Part shown: positions 12,334 through 25,539 of the stretch, in pieces
How the letters are laid out: each line of letters opens with the position of its first letter
How positions within the stretch are numbered: position 1 is the stretch's first letter
Source of the DNA: Begonia masoniana
Taxonomy: Eukaryota > Streptophyta > Magnoliopsida > Cucurbitales > Begoniaceae
Length of the DNA stretch: 64,000 nt
NCBI GenBank assembly: GCA_022432975.1
Contig: CM039502.1
Location: 19,555,228-19,619,227, forward strand
Direction: 5' to 3'
Program-made: the position numbers and the translations under genes
Notes under the pieces: generated by a model
Seen by the model: only the letters and a program-made list of their open reading frames with translations
Database searches by the model: none
Told to the model about the DNA's origin: nothing

Positions 12334-14574
12334 ACATGATACTTTACTTGCCTTTACGTGCATTTCTTTTTCATGAAAACTATGCGTAAATTCATTTTCA
12401 TGACGTTTTTTTTTTTAAAACTATGATGCATGAACAGATATAAACATAACATATCAATCATCATACGTACCATCAAGACACTCAGGCATAACCTACAAAA
12501 GAACTAGTCCTAACTACCCAACCAAAGCATTTAAACAAACAATTCTCCAATTTCCTCGAACAACAAAAGATCCTATGGTGTAGGCCAATCGGCCAAACAA
12601 GTCGCGGAGACTTACCTGACGTCCGTTGAAATTCTAGCTCCGTCCACGAGCGTCGTTCACCTACGGCAATTCACAACGATTATTGTTACAACGAGTTTAA
12701 ACTTCTAAACGTCCAAATTTATCAATACCTTAACTAAAGAATTCTCTAAAGCTTCTCACTTAATTAATCAAGGCATATCGACGAACAATTCACGCTTGAT
12801 ACCTCGAAACAACAATTAACGAGTTGTCTCCAAAAACCCGAAAATTCTCAAACTTTAACACCTTTCACAAATAAATCAAACTCCCTCCAATAACGCTCCA
12901 TACGTTCAATATATTCATAAACTTAGCTAACTTATCGATTTTAAACCCTAACTCGCGTTTTCGACATAAATCCTAACGAAACCCTAACATCCTAACTTCG
13001 TTAAAACTGAAAGCTAATGCTCCGAAATCATAGATTCGTACCTAGGGCGTTGATCGGAGGAGAAAACGCGAAGATCGGAAGTCGATCGGAGGAGAAACGG
13101 GCGTCGGCCGTGAGGGATCGCCATTGGAGAACAGAGAGAAGGCTCTCTGGTTTTCGCGAGAAGAGAAGGAAACGAGGGAGAAGAGTGTTTTAGGTTATTT
13201 TATAAAATTACTTTGGCAAATTACCATTTTGCCCTTACTTTGATTTTATATTCATTTCGTCATTCGTTTCGTTAATCGGCTCACTATTCGGTTTCACCAA
13301 ATCTCCTTATTTCACCAGTAAGTCCAACTTATTATTTGGGTCCCAATAAAACTTTCCGTTCGCAATTCGGACCCCGTTTACTATTTTTACTAAAACGTCT
13401 TTTACGTTACGATTGAGGTAATTACTCGGAATATAGCATTATTACTCCGAAAATTCTCATAATTTCTTTAAAATTCCTATTAATAATTAGGATCCCAACA
13501 AAACCCTCTGTTCGCAAAACGGGCTCGATTTGACATATTTACAAAAATACCATTTATATTAAAATATTAATATCCCGAAAAGCCGGGTATTACAATAAGA
13601 CTATGTCGATCGAGGAATTGGAGATGTTTGTTGTGCTGGGTAATTAGAACGGGTAGTTAGTTTGTTAATTGTTAAGTTTATTGTTGTGTGTTTCTATTTC
13701 GTTCATGGCATAATATTTGTTCACGCATCATCGTTTTCAAAAAGGCATGAAAAAGAATTTCGATGCATGTTTTACAAAACAAAAAGGTAAACAAATGTAA
13801 TGATGGTCACGTCGGTGGCAGTGGTTCAGACATGGCTGTCAGGTGAAGTATGTCTTCCCTCCGGTTAGATATGAGGGTTGTCCAATCGCTGGATGTGCCG
13901 CTCCTATCTAGCGAGAGAGAAGCCCCGGTAACGTAAATGAAATGAATAGCGAAAAGATAGGATGCATGATTTAAGAATCGTACATGCATAGCATTAGCAT
14001 TCACGTGCATTCACTTAGATTTACTGAGCCTCTAGCTCACATGTTTAATTCTATGGTGTAGGTGATTTTGAGACAGGTGAGGAAGACGTCCCTCTGCCTG
14101 AAGTATAAGCACGTTGAAAGAGGATGACCCGTGGGAGTGCGCTGGCAGTCGGTGCGTAATTTTGACTTATGGGGACGTAGGTAAACGTTTTGCGAATTGA
14201 TAGATAGAATATAGGAAATTGTATAGTTAAACATTTTAGGATGTTTGGATCTGGATAGATATTTATAGTGTTTTTTGGAAAATTGAAAGTATTTTGTAAT
14301 GTTTTGATATTTTCAAATAAGAGGAAATGTTAAGTTTTTTTAAACGGATCCACGCGGTTTGTTTTTATGAATTGGGTTATGTATTTTAAATATGTTTTGA
14401 GTCGGTGAACGGGTGATTGGTACAGAGTAAAACGTATGTGGGTGGTAGTGTTATTGTGTAGAATATAGTTATGGAATGTTAGAGGAGATTTGGTGAAGTT
14501 TATGTGATGTGTATGCAGGGAAAAAGAGAAAAGAAAGGAAGAGCAAAAGGGGGGAGGGGAAGCCGACCTCTCTA

Positions 14575-14765
14575 TAAAATTCCAGAGAGCTTGGCAATCG
14601 ATCGCCCCTCTCGGTCACGCTCTGCAAGAATATCCAGAGCGTGTGCCGAGCGATCGCCTGGTGGATGCGATCGCTGGGCAAAATGCGATCGCCGAAGGGC
14701 GATCGATCGCCTGGAATGGGGCGGTCGATCGCCTGGAATGGGGCGATCGATCGCCCCTTTACATT
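14575..14765. repeat. Hairpin cluster in LTR H
   Basis: This is a run of GCGATCGATCGC-type palindromes: the pair CTCTCTATAAAATT/CCAGAGAG, then GCTCTGCAAGA/TATCCAGAGC, GGGCGATCGATCGCC, and two copies of a GGAATGGGGCG-GTCGATCGCC unit. It ends about 240 bp before the LTR end at 15004, like the clusters in the other LTRs. Confidence 0.85.
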
Positions 14766-15004
14766 TCGGGACAATGTCCATTTTTTCCCTCCGCTTTGAT
14801 TTTAATTGTTTAAAATGATTTTAATAGTTATATTTCAATTGTTTAGTATTTGTTCTAAGTATGGTTTAAATAGTTTAACAACTTAGATTTAATTGATTTT
14901 TCAAACAATGTTAACTATTTTGATTTTAGTTAAGTTCCGCTTAAACTATAATTAAAATGAAAAATTTATACGGTAAAATTAGGATACGGGTAAGGGTCGT
15001 TACA

Positions 15005-15249
15005 CCTGTACATCAACATCACTATAATCCTCTAGTGGTCACATTTCATTGTCACTTGAACTTGTGCTTTCCACATCTCTATTATCCAAAAAAAACCATT
15101 TCCCTCTTATTAGGACAATATGAAGCAATATGTCTAAACCCTTGAGATCAGAAACACTTAATTTCACGTGTTCTAGTTGTTGTAGAAGTTTTGGTCTTGA
15201 ATTTTTTTTGAAAATTCATTGGTGTCTGCGGTTTTTCTCTTAGGTTCCC
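15005..15249 (-). pseudogene. gag: Gag zinc-knuckle remnant (element G)
   Basis: On the minus strand a CCHC knuckle is readable: KCF, a stop, then SQGFRHIASYCPNKREMV. This resembles the GHIAxxCPNK knuckle of gypsy gag proteins, but the second cysteine is lost and a stop lies within it. It is the downstream part of the gag at 17691-18990, from which it is separated by the LTR at 15250-17690. LTR H cuts it off at 15004. The gag type differs from those of A, B, D and E. It is clearly non-functional. Confidence 0.7.
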
Positions 15250-17690
15250 TGTGACAACCCTTAGTCCTATACCTCGAAATTCCCGTAAAATTTTTCTTTT
15301 TATAACGTTAAGTAAATTTTGACTTTAAAGTTTTAAATCAAAGCCCTAAAATCATTCGAGATTCATTTGAATAAAATAAAGTAAATTCATGAAACTTAAA
15401 AAAAAAAAAACAAAACACAATTGGCAGGCAATCGAAATGGGGCAGAAGGGGCATTTTGCCTGAAAATGTGTAGCCGATCAATTGGCCATTTCAGCTTATC
15501 GATCAATTGTAGCATTTATTTGCTAGGCGATCGATCGCCTGATTGATCGCCCCCTGACGATTGCCCTCACCAAGTGATCGATCGGTATACGCTCTGAAAA
15601 ACATGAGCGTTGCAACAGCAAGCCATCGGCAACCAATCTGGAAAACCAGAGAGTTAGCCAACATACATGCTGATCTATCGCCCCCTCTAGCAATCGATCG
15701 GCATGCTCTCTGGAATCCGAATTCCAGAGAGCTGCCTCCTTTCTCTCTGCATCCCTCACTCTTCCCACTTCACCAAATTCACTCACCCTTCCTTAGTTTT
15801 TTCAACCACATTCACCTAAACTTAACTCCAACAAACACTTCAACAGAAAATCATTCATAATCTCCTTCATTCCTCAATTCACCAATCACCAAAACATGAC
15901 ACAAACGTAGCCTATACGTATTTACATTTCGTGAAAACAAACTGTGTGGGTCGGTTTGAAAACTAAACAATTCCCCACACCTAAAAGAAATCACCAAGCA
16001 TTCAAGTAAAATTTCAAAAGCATCAACGAGTAACCTATGAAATCGGAAGCTAACCATCGTACGAAAATTACTCAAAAGAAAATCCATCCAAAATTCATCA
16101 AAATCTTTTCATTAACATTTTAAACTCCCAACCAAGCATTACATCAATCTAAATATACCATCTATACATTTTCTTCCCATTTCTAACCCAAAATACCTTT
16201 ACGTCGTCCCCAACGAGTCAAAAGTCGCTCAGACTATGCCAGTGTACTCCCACGGGCACTCTTCTTCAACCTGCTCATACGTCGGGTGGAGGGATGTCAT
16301 CCTCACCTGTTTCAAAATCACCTACACCACAGAGACATTCTATGAGCTAAGGGCTCAGTAAATCTACGTAAATGCAAATGCGTGTTGTGCATATGTCGTT
16401 CATAAAATCATGCAGTCCTTTAAATCATTTAGTTACATAACGGGATGTCACTGAGGTCTAACTCTCACCAGATGGAGAGGGCATGTCTAGCGGTTAGACA
16501 GAGCGGGAAGACATGCTTCACCTGTTGGACAGCCATGACTGAACCCCACCTCATCATGACCGGGATTACGTGCATTCATTTTTTTTTCATTCATTCAGTT
16601 CCTTTCATAAAACATGTGTAAAACTCATTTTCATGCTATTTTGAAAGAGCGGGATGCATGTACAGTTCATATCACATAATTTATAACTAACATATAAAAC
16701 ACTCAACAAATCTTAGTAAAACACGCTACGACCTATACAACTTAATTACCCGACCACTTATTCTAAAGCTACCTAATTCACCAATATCCTCAATAACATC
16801 ATAACTCTTGGTGTAGGCCAAATCGGCCAAACAGGGCACGAAGACTTACCTCGTGTCCTTAGCAATCTGAGCTCTGTCCATAAGCATTGTTCACATAAAC
16901 CAATTCATAGAAACCATCATTAAAACCAGGCCTAGGAAATCGAATTTCGAAGACTAGCGAACCTCTTAGCTAAAGGAAATCTCCCTAAAACTCTATTTTA
17001 ACTCATTGAGTCATTTTATCGAGCAATTCATGCTCGACATAACCAAACCTCCATTAATGGAGTTTTTAAAACCTCCAACCACCAAAATTTGCAATAACTA
17101 CCATTAAAGTGCCCAACTACATCCCATGCTCACAAATACACCCACCAAAGTTATAAATAGGGCAACCCTAGCTGTTTTTAGAATAACCCGGCTATTTCGC
17201 AAAAACTCTAAACGAAACCCTAACCATTTAAATTCACAAAAATCAAAATCTAACGTCCAAAAACTATAGAATCTTACCTAAGATCGTGATTGGAGAAGAA
17301 AACGTGAAGAACGAGTCGTCGGAAAAGAACGTTGGTCGCCGGAGAAGAGAATCGCGTGAGAGAGGAGAAGAAAAGTCGCCTGGAGAGTGATTTTTGCAGA
17401 GTGAAACTGTGAAGTGTTGAGAGGGAGACGAAATGTGATTTTTGTTGTAATTTTGGCTTATAAAATGACCATATTGTCCCTCTATTTGATTTCCTATTTG
17501 TTTATTTACTTATTTCGTTATTTAGCTAACGACTCAATTTTTTCTAAATTTTCTTATTTTTCCAATAATTCTAGTTTATTGTTAGGGCTCCATTAAAACT
17601 TTCTTTTCGTGAAATGGACCTAATTTGATATATTTACAAAAATACCATTATATAGCGGAATCATAAAATCTCGTAAAACCGGGTGTTACA
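15250..17690 (-). mobile_element. Solo LTR (minus) inside gag remnant
   Basis: It opens TGTGACAACCCTTAGTCC and closes AAAACCGGGTGTTACA. On the minus strand it shows U3, a TTTATAAG TATA-like box near 17459, donors near 17275 and 16847, a unique slot-1 module (about 16445-16565), the 15-nt block at 16307-16321, and a hairpin cluster. The flanks (TTCCC left, GTTTC right) do not form a clean TSD. GTTCC at 15244-15248 is one base off GTTTC, so the duplication may be decayed. No internal domain is present. Confidence 0.82.
15420..15735. repeat. Hairpin cluster in LTR 15250-17690
   Basis: This contains GGCGATCGATCGCC (perfect 14-bp palindrome near 15536), GATCAATTGGCC-type pairs, CGATCGATCGG, and GCTCTCTGGAAT/ATTCCAGAGAGC near 15709-15733. 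It is the same slot-2 position as in the other LTRs, with different sequence content. Confidence 0.8.
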
Positions 17691-18990
<1,300 letters not shown>

Positions 18991-19487
18991 TTTTTTATGT
19001 CAATAAGAAAAACACACAAAAAATGTTAGTAATAATAGAAAAAATAATCAATTTGATGGACCTTACCTCTCGCTCACATGTTTGCACTCGATGAATGTCA
19101 CTCCACATGTGTTTCACTCAACAATTAAGGCTTTTTCTATAATACGCTAACTCTCTTACCTCTTACCACTCAATCTTCCATTTTGGTTATTTATATCAAA
19201 CCCAACCAAGAGAAAATATTCAACAAATAAAAAATATTAAGATCAAATTTCAAAGCTTAAAATTCAAAAATTTAATTTCGAATGAAGATGAAACAATGAT
19301 TTGAATATTCAAAGAGTAATTATTTATGAAATCGTAGAACAAATTTTTGAAATTCAATAATAGAATTTTTGAAATTTCTGCATGTAAACGGCGAAGGTAT
19401 CCACGAAAATTTTGAATCAAAATCCTTCTTCCGATAAAATTTCAAAACTTATAGAAATAGATCAACAATTGAATATTTGACCAATTG
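18991..19487 (-). other. Leader of element G, no gene seen
   Basis: AT-rich sequence upstream (minus strand) of the gag start at 18988. I see no LTR boundary, PBS or ORF. It is probably the 5' untranslated leader or LTR of element G. It is cut at 19488 by the insertion of element A. Confidence 0.45.
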
Positions 19488-21978
19488 TGTAACACCCGAC
19501 AATTTCGGCCAGGTGATTTTTTTAACGGAATTAACTGTCACCTTTATTATTACTCTTTTGATTTAAATTTTAATGCCAAAGTTTAATTGATTTTATTTGC
19601 GTGGTGGTAGAATGGTAATTAAGAAGGATACTATTTAGTATAAATAGAAAACAGATATTCTTAAACCTCACTAAAACCCCACTGTAGCCGACATTTCCGC
19701 TGCGATTCCTCAACCTCCCGAGCTCTCCATCTCTCTCTGTCGGCGACTCCCTCATCGACGATCAGTTTTTCCAGTCTCCACTCCGTTAAATCACGCTTCA
19801 GGTAAGACATTGACAATGTAGGTGTTGGTTCTTTGTTTAGAGTTCTGTTTTTCAGCAAAGTTTGTAGTCCAGGTTCTTCAATGGCAGAATAATATAGTAA
19901 CATTTGTTAATCTGAGTTTGGTAATGGCATTTCTGATTCGACTCTGGATATTTAGATAGCCGAATACGATTAGTTATTAGGTTGAATCTGGTATTTCTAA
20001 GTTCAGGAAATTCGATCTACGCACACAAGGTGCTCGGCTGAAGGAACATGGAAATATATGTACGATAGGTTCTAGGATAATATTTAGTTAAGGTTTTCTA
20101 GCTTTGATTTCAGAATATTTAGGATTTATATTAACTCTGGAATGTGAAATGATATCAGGTGAAGAAGTTTGAGGTGTAGTGCACGAATTTGCTAAGGAAG
20201 CCAGGTAAGTGAATGTATTAAGATTTCTGGCCATTAGGGCCCTACATCTTAAGGGTGCTAAATTAGTTATGTGTTTGAGATTTGTTTTAAGTTAGTAGGA
20301 TGGTTGTACTTGGATGATTTACAGATGTTTGAGAACTATGTTATGCGATGTTCTGATAGAGTCTATGAGTCAACTGTCAAGTATGATATTTTTCATAGTC
20401 TGATGATTTAAGAACATTCATGTCATGCATCATGATTGACTTCTCAAGCATATGAAAATGATTTATGAACATGTTTTCTCCATGAACAAGAAATGAGAAT
20501 GAATATGAAACTTATGCAACCGGATTAAGTGAGGGTTGGGGGCGGTTTGGCGTATGTCACTATCCAAAGAGAAGGACTCTGAATACGGCTCGAAATGGAC
20601 TATGTACACTTGCACTGTCATCCCCCCTTTACGGCACAAATCCTCCCTTAATCCATATGATGAAAGTGATGAACAAGAACACAAATAAGAACAAGAAAAT
20701 AGCATGAAACGAACATGATCATGATTTTCTTGCAATTATGCATTCACGTATACATGTTAGTGTTGCATTCCTAACTAAGCATTAGGCTTATAGTTTAAAT
20801 CTTATAATGTAGGTGAGGAAATATCAGGTGAGGATTCCAAAGTTAATGAAGATGTCTAAGTTTGGTTGCTGGAAGGTGTTCAGGGAGCAATTCTGTGGCT
20901 GGATGGCGAATGAGACCCCTGGTTAATGCCCTTATGATTTCAGTTATGATTATGAATATGGTAATTTAAGTAGGATGAGTTTATTTTATAACATTGAGCC
21001 TTTGAAATTGTCAGGCTGACCACCGAGTCTGGGAATGATTATAAGGATTATTAAATGATCTGTTGTTTAAGTCTTCCGCTATATGTATTCTGGATGAGTC
21101 TCTGATTTTCATTCGTATGAATGTTTTGTCAATGAAGTTTAATGTCTGTGAAGGTCATGTCTACCGGTAGATGTTCTCTATCGGTAGATATAGTTAAGGA
21201 GTTAAAGTGTGGTCTATCGGTGGAGGTGTTATACATTATTCGCCGGTGTATGTAGTGTGTTTGCTTTCGGGTGATGCAAGTCATCCAGATGACGTCACCG
21301 GATGATATCTTCTATATTTTATCGGATGATGTCTCCTATTACTGGGCGTCTAAGAATGAGTGAAGTTTAGTGAATCACGTGGGGAGCACATGTCGTTTCG
21401 GAAGATGTAGGTTTTCACTAATGGTAGAAGTGGATATATGTTTTGTCGTTTAGCCACCGGTGGATGTAGCGTATTTAGCACCAGATGATGTAAGTGTTGT
21501 TTTGTCGTCTATTGACCGGGCGAGGTTTAAAAGAGTCACGTGTTAGACTCGTGTTCACCGGTAAATGTCCACTGTCGGGCGATGTCAAACTAATCACACG
21601 GGGTGTACGTGATACATCGGATGAGGTACGCTCTATTAGCCGATGCATGCAACCCCATGCAAACCCGAGCAGGCTAACGTCGAGTAATCTGGGGGCATTT
21701 CTTTCTTGCCCAAATTCGTTATAGAACTGATGACTGTGTATGGTCGCTCGACTCTGTGAACGAATATGTTGTTAGTTTTAAGAGATAGTCAAGTTCGATG
21801 AATCTAGTTTCTGTCTGTTATGTTGAATTCCTTATGTTCTGTTAAAAAAAATATATAATACAAAGGGGACCTTAGTGTAAAGTGGTCGAAGGGTGAAAGA
21901 TCTAAAGAGATCAGAGTAAATATGAATTTAAGAGGTTAAATTATGAATCACGTAGCGACTCCAATTGGGGTTGTTACA
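19488..21978 (+). mobile_element. 5' LTR of element A
   Basis: This 2.49-kb LTR has a TATA box, a donor AGGTAAGAC near 19799, a second donor AGGTAAGTG near 20201, the 15-nt exon-like block at 20813-20827 (between TGTAG and GTGAG), and a U5 part (about 21150-21660). The U5 part holds some nine dispersed CCGGTGGATGT-like motifs. It ends GGGGTTGTTACA. A minisatellite is absent. The 3' LTR copy matches its first 1.1 kb closely, with scattered substitutions. Confidence 0.92.
19639..19646 (+). promoter_or_regulatory. TATA box of element A LTR
   Basis: TATAAATA occurs 152 bp into the LTR and is identical in the 3' LTR (42558-42565). It places the U3/R boundary very early, so nearly all of the LTR would be transcribed leader. 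No other promoter motif is claimed. Confidence 0.7.
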
Positions 21979-21982
21979 ATTA

Positions 21983-21994
21983 TGGTATCAAAGC
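21983..21994 (+). promoter_or_regulatory. Primer-binding site (iMet tRNA type), element A
   Basis: TGGTATCAAAGC lies four bases after the LTR end. It differs by one base from the usual TGGTATCAGAGC complementary to initiator methionine tRNA, seen at elements B and E. It primes minus-strand DNA synthesis. Confidence 0.88.
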
Positions 21995-22139
21995 AAAACC
22001 GGGTTCTAAAATCGATTATGCAGACTGCCTTCCAGCACAGATTGCTACCTGAGTACACTCCAGCAACTGTAAGTGTTTATGATTTTAGTAATGTCATTAA
22101 GTTATGATATGTTATGATTACTTGTTTAGGAATCTCAAA

Positions 22140-23120
22140 ATGATAAAAGGTCAACAGAGAGAAGACAACGTGGATAGTAACACCATTGCTCAGCTGACAG
22201 AATTAGTCATTCGCCAATCACGCCAAATAGAACAGCTTGTGGCCACTAGAGAGGAACAAGGGAACTCCAGTACTAATGCAACTTATGATCATAGGGTTGA
22301 GCATTTCCACCGGCTTTGACCCCTGGTATTTAATGGTCAAGTTTTGGACCCTGTTTATGCTGAGGAATGGATTCAAAAAATGGAGGATATGTTCACGTAT
22401 GCAAAGGTTGAGGACGGAGATAAGGTCACATATGCAGTTTTTTATTTGGAATTGAGTGCAAGGCATTGGTTGGACTCAATCCAGAGCACCATTAATGCAG
22501 GACCTATGACTTGGGACATGTTTAAGACTGCTTTCTTTGACAAGTATTTCAATAGGACTGTTCGGGCCAGCAAAAAAAAGGAGTTCATGAATTTACGTCA
22601 AACTGGCTCTGTGACGGATTATATATGCATGTTTGAGGCTTTGTCACGGTTTGCTCCGCGATTGGTGTAGGATGATGAGGACAAGATTTACCAATTTGTT
22701 CAAGGACTGAAGCCGAGTTTGTATATGAGAGTAAAGACTTCTGGAATACATGATATACCATATGGTGAAGTGACAGCTAAGGCCTTGGAGCTGGAAGAGG
22801 CTGAGATAACGACATATGCGTAGCGTGAACAGCCAAGGAAGTTCACTAAGGAGGCTCAGCCGCCACCACGTCAGAACAAAGGATGGAAACCGCAACAGAA
22901 CAGGGGACCACAACAACAACAGCAAGGTATAAAGAGACCCTTCAATCCAAATGATGACCAAGGGAAGGAAAAACGACCATTAGCCCCTCTATGCTCCAAC
23001 TGCCAGAAGAACCACCATGGCAAATGCAAGTTGCATTCTGGCCGTTGCTACAGATGAGATAAGGTTGGGCATATAGTCAGAGACTGCCCTATGCCACCAG
23101 ATCCAAACCGAGCAAGAGTA
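22140..23120 (+). pseudogene. gag: Gag of element A, broken by stops
   Basis: The start ATG at 22140 follows a CTTGTTTAG acceptor-like site, fitting a spliced leader. Readable parts are a coiled N-terminus (IAQLTELVIRQSRQIEQL), the capsid-like core (VYAEEWIQKMEDMFTYAKVE, ARHWLDSIQ, MTWDMFKTAFFDKYFNRTVR, VTDYICMFEALSRFAPRLV), and a basic Gln-rich tail. A zinc knuckle CSNCQKNHHGKC...GHIVRDCP follows. In-frame stops at 22317-22319, 22668-22670, about 22820 and 23057 interrupt it, the last replacing a knuckle cysteine. It would have formed the virus-like particle core. It is not translatable as one protein. Confidence 0.88.
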
Positions 23121-23124
23121 ATGA

Positions 23125-25164
23125 ATGCCCAGAGTCTTTGCTATGATGGAAGATGAAGATGCTGTGCAGCATACGGTCATAACAAGTACAATTATGATTT
23201 GTGGTATTTCTGCTTATACACTCATAGACACAGGAGCCACACACTCATTCATAGCAACCCTGTTTACATGTAAGCATAAGTTAGAATTCTTACCAGCTGA
23301 TAGGCCGTATAGTGTCATGTTACCGTCAGGAAAATCCTTACATTCTGAGCAGATAGTGAAAGGTGACATTGTGTCTATATGAGACAAGAAGATATATGTA
23401 GAGCTGATTGTAATTGACATGAAGGGATATGAAGTTATATTAGGAATGGATTGGTTATCCAGACATTATGCCACGATAAGTTGTAGGTCTGGATTAGTTG
23501 AGTTTCGACCTCCAAATGGAGATTGGTATACCTTCCAAGCTATCCCAAAAATAAGTAAAATACCGATTATATCCTCACCGGAGACTCAACGGTTATTGAA
23601 AGATTGCTGTGAGAGTTATCTAGCTAGTGTAATTGATATTCAGGTAAAGAATAAAGTAGAACTTCAAGATATTTCAATAGTTAAAGAGTTTCCTGAAGTA
23701 TTTATGGATGACTTGCTCGGATTACCACCTGATAGAGAAGTTGAATTTGTAATCGATACATACCCCGAGACATTACCTATATCCAAGAACCCTTACCGCA
23801 TGGCACCAGTTGAGCTGAAGGAATTAAAGGTCCAACTGCAGGAATTAGTAGACAAAGGGTTTTACGCTCTAGTAGTTCTCCCTGGGGTGCACCTGTTTTA
23901 TTTGTTAAGAAGAAAGACGGTTCTCTTAGAATGTGCATAGATTACAGAGAACTGAATAAGTTGACAATTAAGAACAAGTACCCCTTGCCCCGGATTGATG
24001 ACCTGTTCGACCAATTACAAGAAACTAAAGTATTTTCAAATATTGACTTACGTTCAGGCTATTACCAATTGAAGGTTAAGGAGAGTGATATACCTATGAC
24101 AGCCTTCAGGACCCGTTATGGACATTATGAATTCCTTGTAATGTCGTTTGGGTTAACCAATGCAACTGTAGCCTTTATGGACCTAATGAATCGAGTGTTT
24201 CGTGATTACTTGGATAAGTTTGTAATTGTGTTCATAGATGATATCTTAATTTACTCACGGACTAAAGCTGACCACGAGGAACACTTAAAAGTAGTTTTGA
24301 CAACATTAAAACAGCAGCAACTCTATGCCAAATTGTCTAAGTGTGAGTTCTTGTTGGATAAGGTCAACTTCTTAGGCCATGTCATCTCTGCTGAAGGTAT
24401 ATCAGTAGATCCGACAAAAATTCAGGCAGTTAAGGATTGGCCACAGCCAAGGAATGCTAGTGAAGTCCGCAGTTTCCTTGGTCTGGCAGGTTATTATAGA
24501 AAGTTTATTAAGGGATTCTCTATGATAGCTAAGCCTTTAACTAATTTAACAAAGAAGGACACCAAGTACTCTTGGATTGCAGCCTGTGAGGATGGCTTCC
24601 AGATACTGAAACATAAATTAACAACGGCCCCTCTTTTGACACTCCCAACTGAAGGAGAAAAATTCAGTGTCGATTATGATGCATCCAAAATTGGATTGGG
24701 GTGTGTCTTGATGCAAGAAGGCAAGGTTGTGGCATATGCTTCCAGACAACTGAAAGGTTATAAGCAGAATTACCCCACCCACAATTTGGAATTAGCTGCT
24801 GTTGTTTTTGCACTAAAAATTTGGAGACACTATTTATATGGTCAACAGTGTGAGGTGTTTTCTCACCATAAGAGCCTGAAGTACCTCTTCACCCAAAAGG
24901 AATTAAACATGAGACAAAGACGTTGGTGGGAGTTTGTTAAGGATTATGACTTCGAAATCAAGTATCACCCGGGTAAGGCCAATGCTGTGGCTGATGTATT
25001 AAGCAGAATGTCAAAGACAATGCAGCTCGTTGTATCAACCATGTCTATACCATTATGGAAAGAAGTTCAGAAGTTCGAGTTGGAAATAGTTCCTGAGTTG
25101 TCAACCTTACTTGCTAATTTAACCATTCGACCAACTATTTTGGATAAGATCAAAGAGGAACAAC
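23125..25164 (+). pseudogene. pol: Protease, reverse transcriptase and RNase H of element A
   Basis: The aspartic protease motif LIDTGATHSFIA is intact near 23223-23258. A stop near 23380 and a frameshift near 23865 (just before the [15 protein letters not shown] motif) break the frame. From there one open frame runs to 25164. RT motifs are [55 protein letters not shown] and the catalytic [10 protein letters not shown]. RNase H has [38 protein letters not shown] and [17 protein letters not shown] histidine replaces the usual Asp of the TDHKSL motif (here SHHKSL), which likely harms RNase H. The solo LTR at 25165 cuts the gene before integrase. Confidence 0.92.
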
Positions 25165-25539
25165 TGTAACGCCCCGAGTTATCTGAACTCGGTTTGTCAC
25201 ACCATACCCGTACATGACTAAAATTTCAACCGTATTTATTTTTTTTTTTTTGAAAAACTTGACATAAGCGGAATCTTCAAAACAATAATATTCGAAACTT
25301 ACAGCGGAAATCATTTAAGTAAAATGGAGTTAAACAAAACTATTGTACAAGGCTTGAATACTCAGTTAAAATTTTTTGGAATAATCGGCAAAAGGAATAA
25401 AGGATTAAATCGCAAAACACTTTATAGGTTTCAAAAGTCAAACGCATCGCCTGCTGGACAAAGTCAACAAAAGGGGCTGAAGCAGAAAATAGAAGACATC
25501 ATCCGGTGAAAAAATGACAAAATACGCTCTACACCTTCC

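Larger units (their letters stand above)
11095..13594 (-). mobile_element. Solo LTR (minus), TSD ATAAG
   Basis: On the plus strand it opens TGTAACGACCCGAATACTGT and closes AAGCCGGGTATTACA, flanked by ATAAG at 11090-11094 and 13595-13599. Read on the minus strand it has a U3, a TATA-like TTTATAAAAT near 13200, a leader donor near 13035, and a second donor at about 12612. R-U5 sequence is then largely replaced by a (CTTTTT)n array, followed by a three-copy hairpin repeat and the LTR end. There is no internal domain. Confidence 0.93.
10339..15004 (+). mobile_element. LTR H, second copy (U3 to end), interrupted
   Basis: Directly after the array the sequence jumps back to U3-type sequence (AAATATGAAAATTTGGAGAA), then leader, donors near 10627 and 11049, a solo LTR (11095-13594), and R-U5 continuing at 13600. 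The latter contains a unique slot-1 module at 13806-13930, the 15-nt block GTGATTTTGAGACAG at 14062-14076 between TGTAG and GTGAGG, CGGATCCACGCGGTTTGTTT near 14345, and a hairpin cluster. It ends GGGTCGTTACA at 15004. H therefore has a U5-to-U3 junction, as in a collapsed LTR dimer. Confidence 0.75.

Noticed and set aside
11384..12376. Frames rich in Phe-Leu, Ser-Phe or Lys-Arg
   Set aside because: Direct translation of the (CTTTTT)n array.
21983..21994. Possible tRNA gene near the TGGTATCA words
   Set aside because: Only the 12-base primer-binding complement is present. No cloverleaf or A/B boxes surround it.
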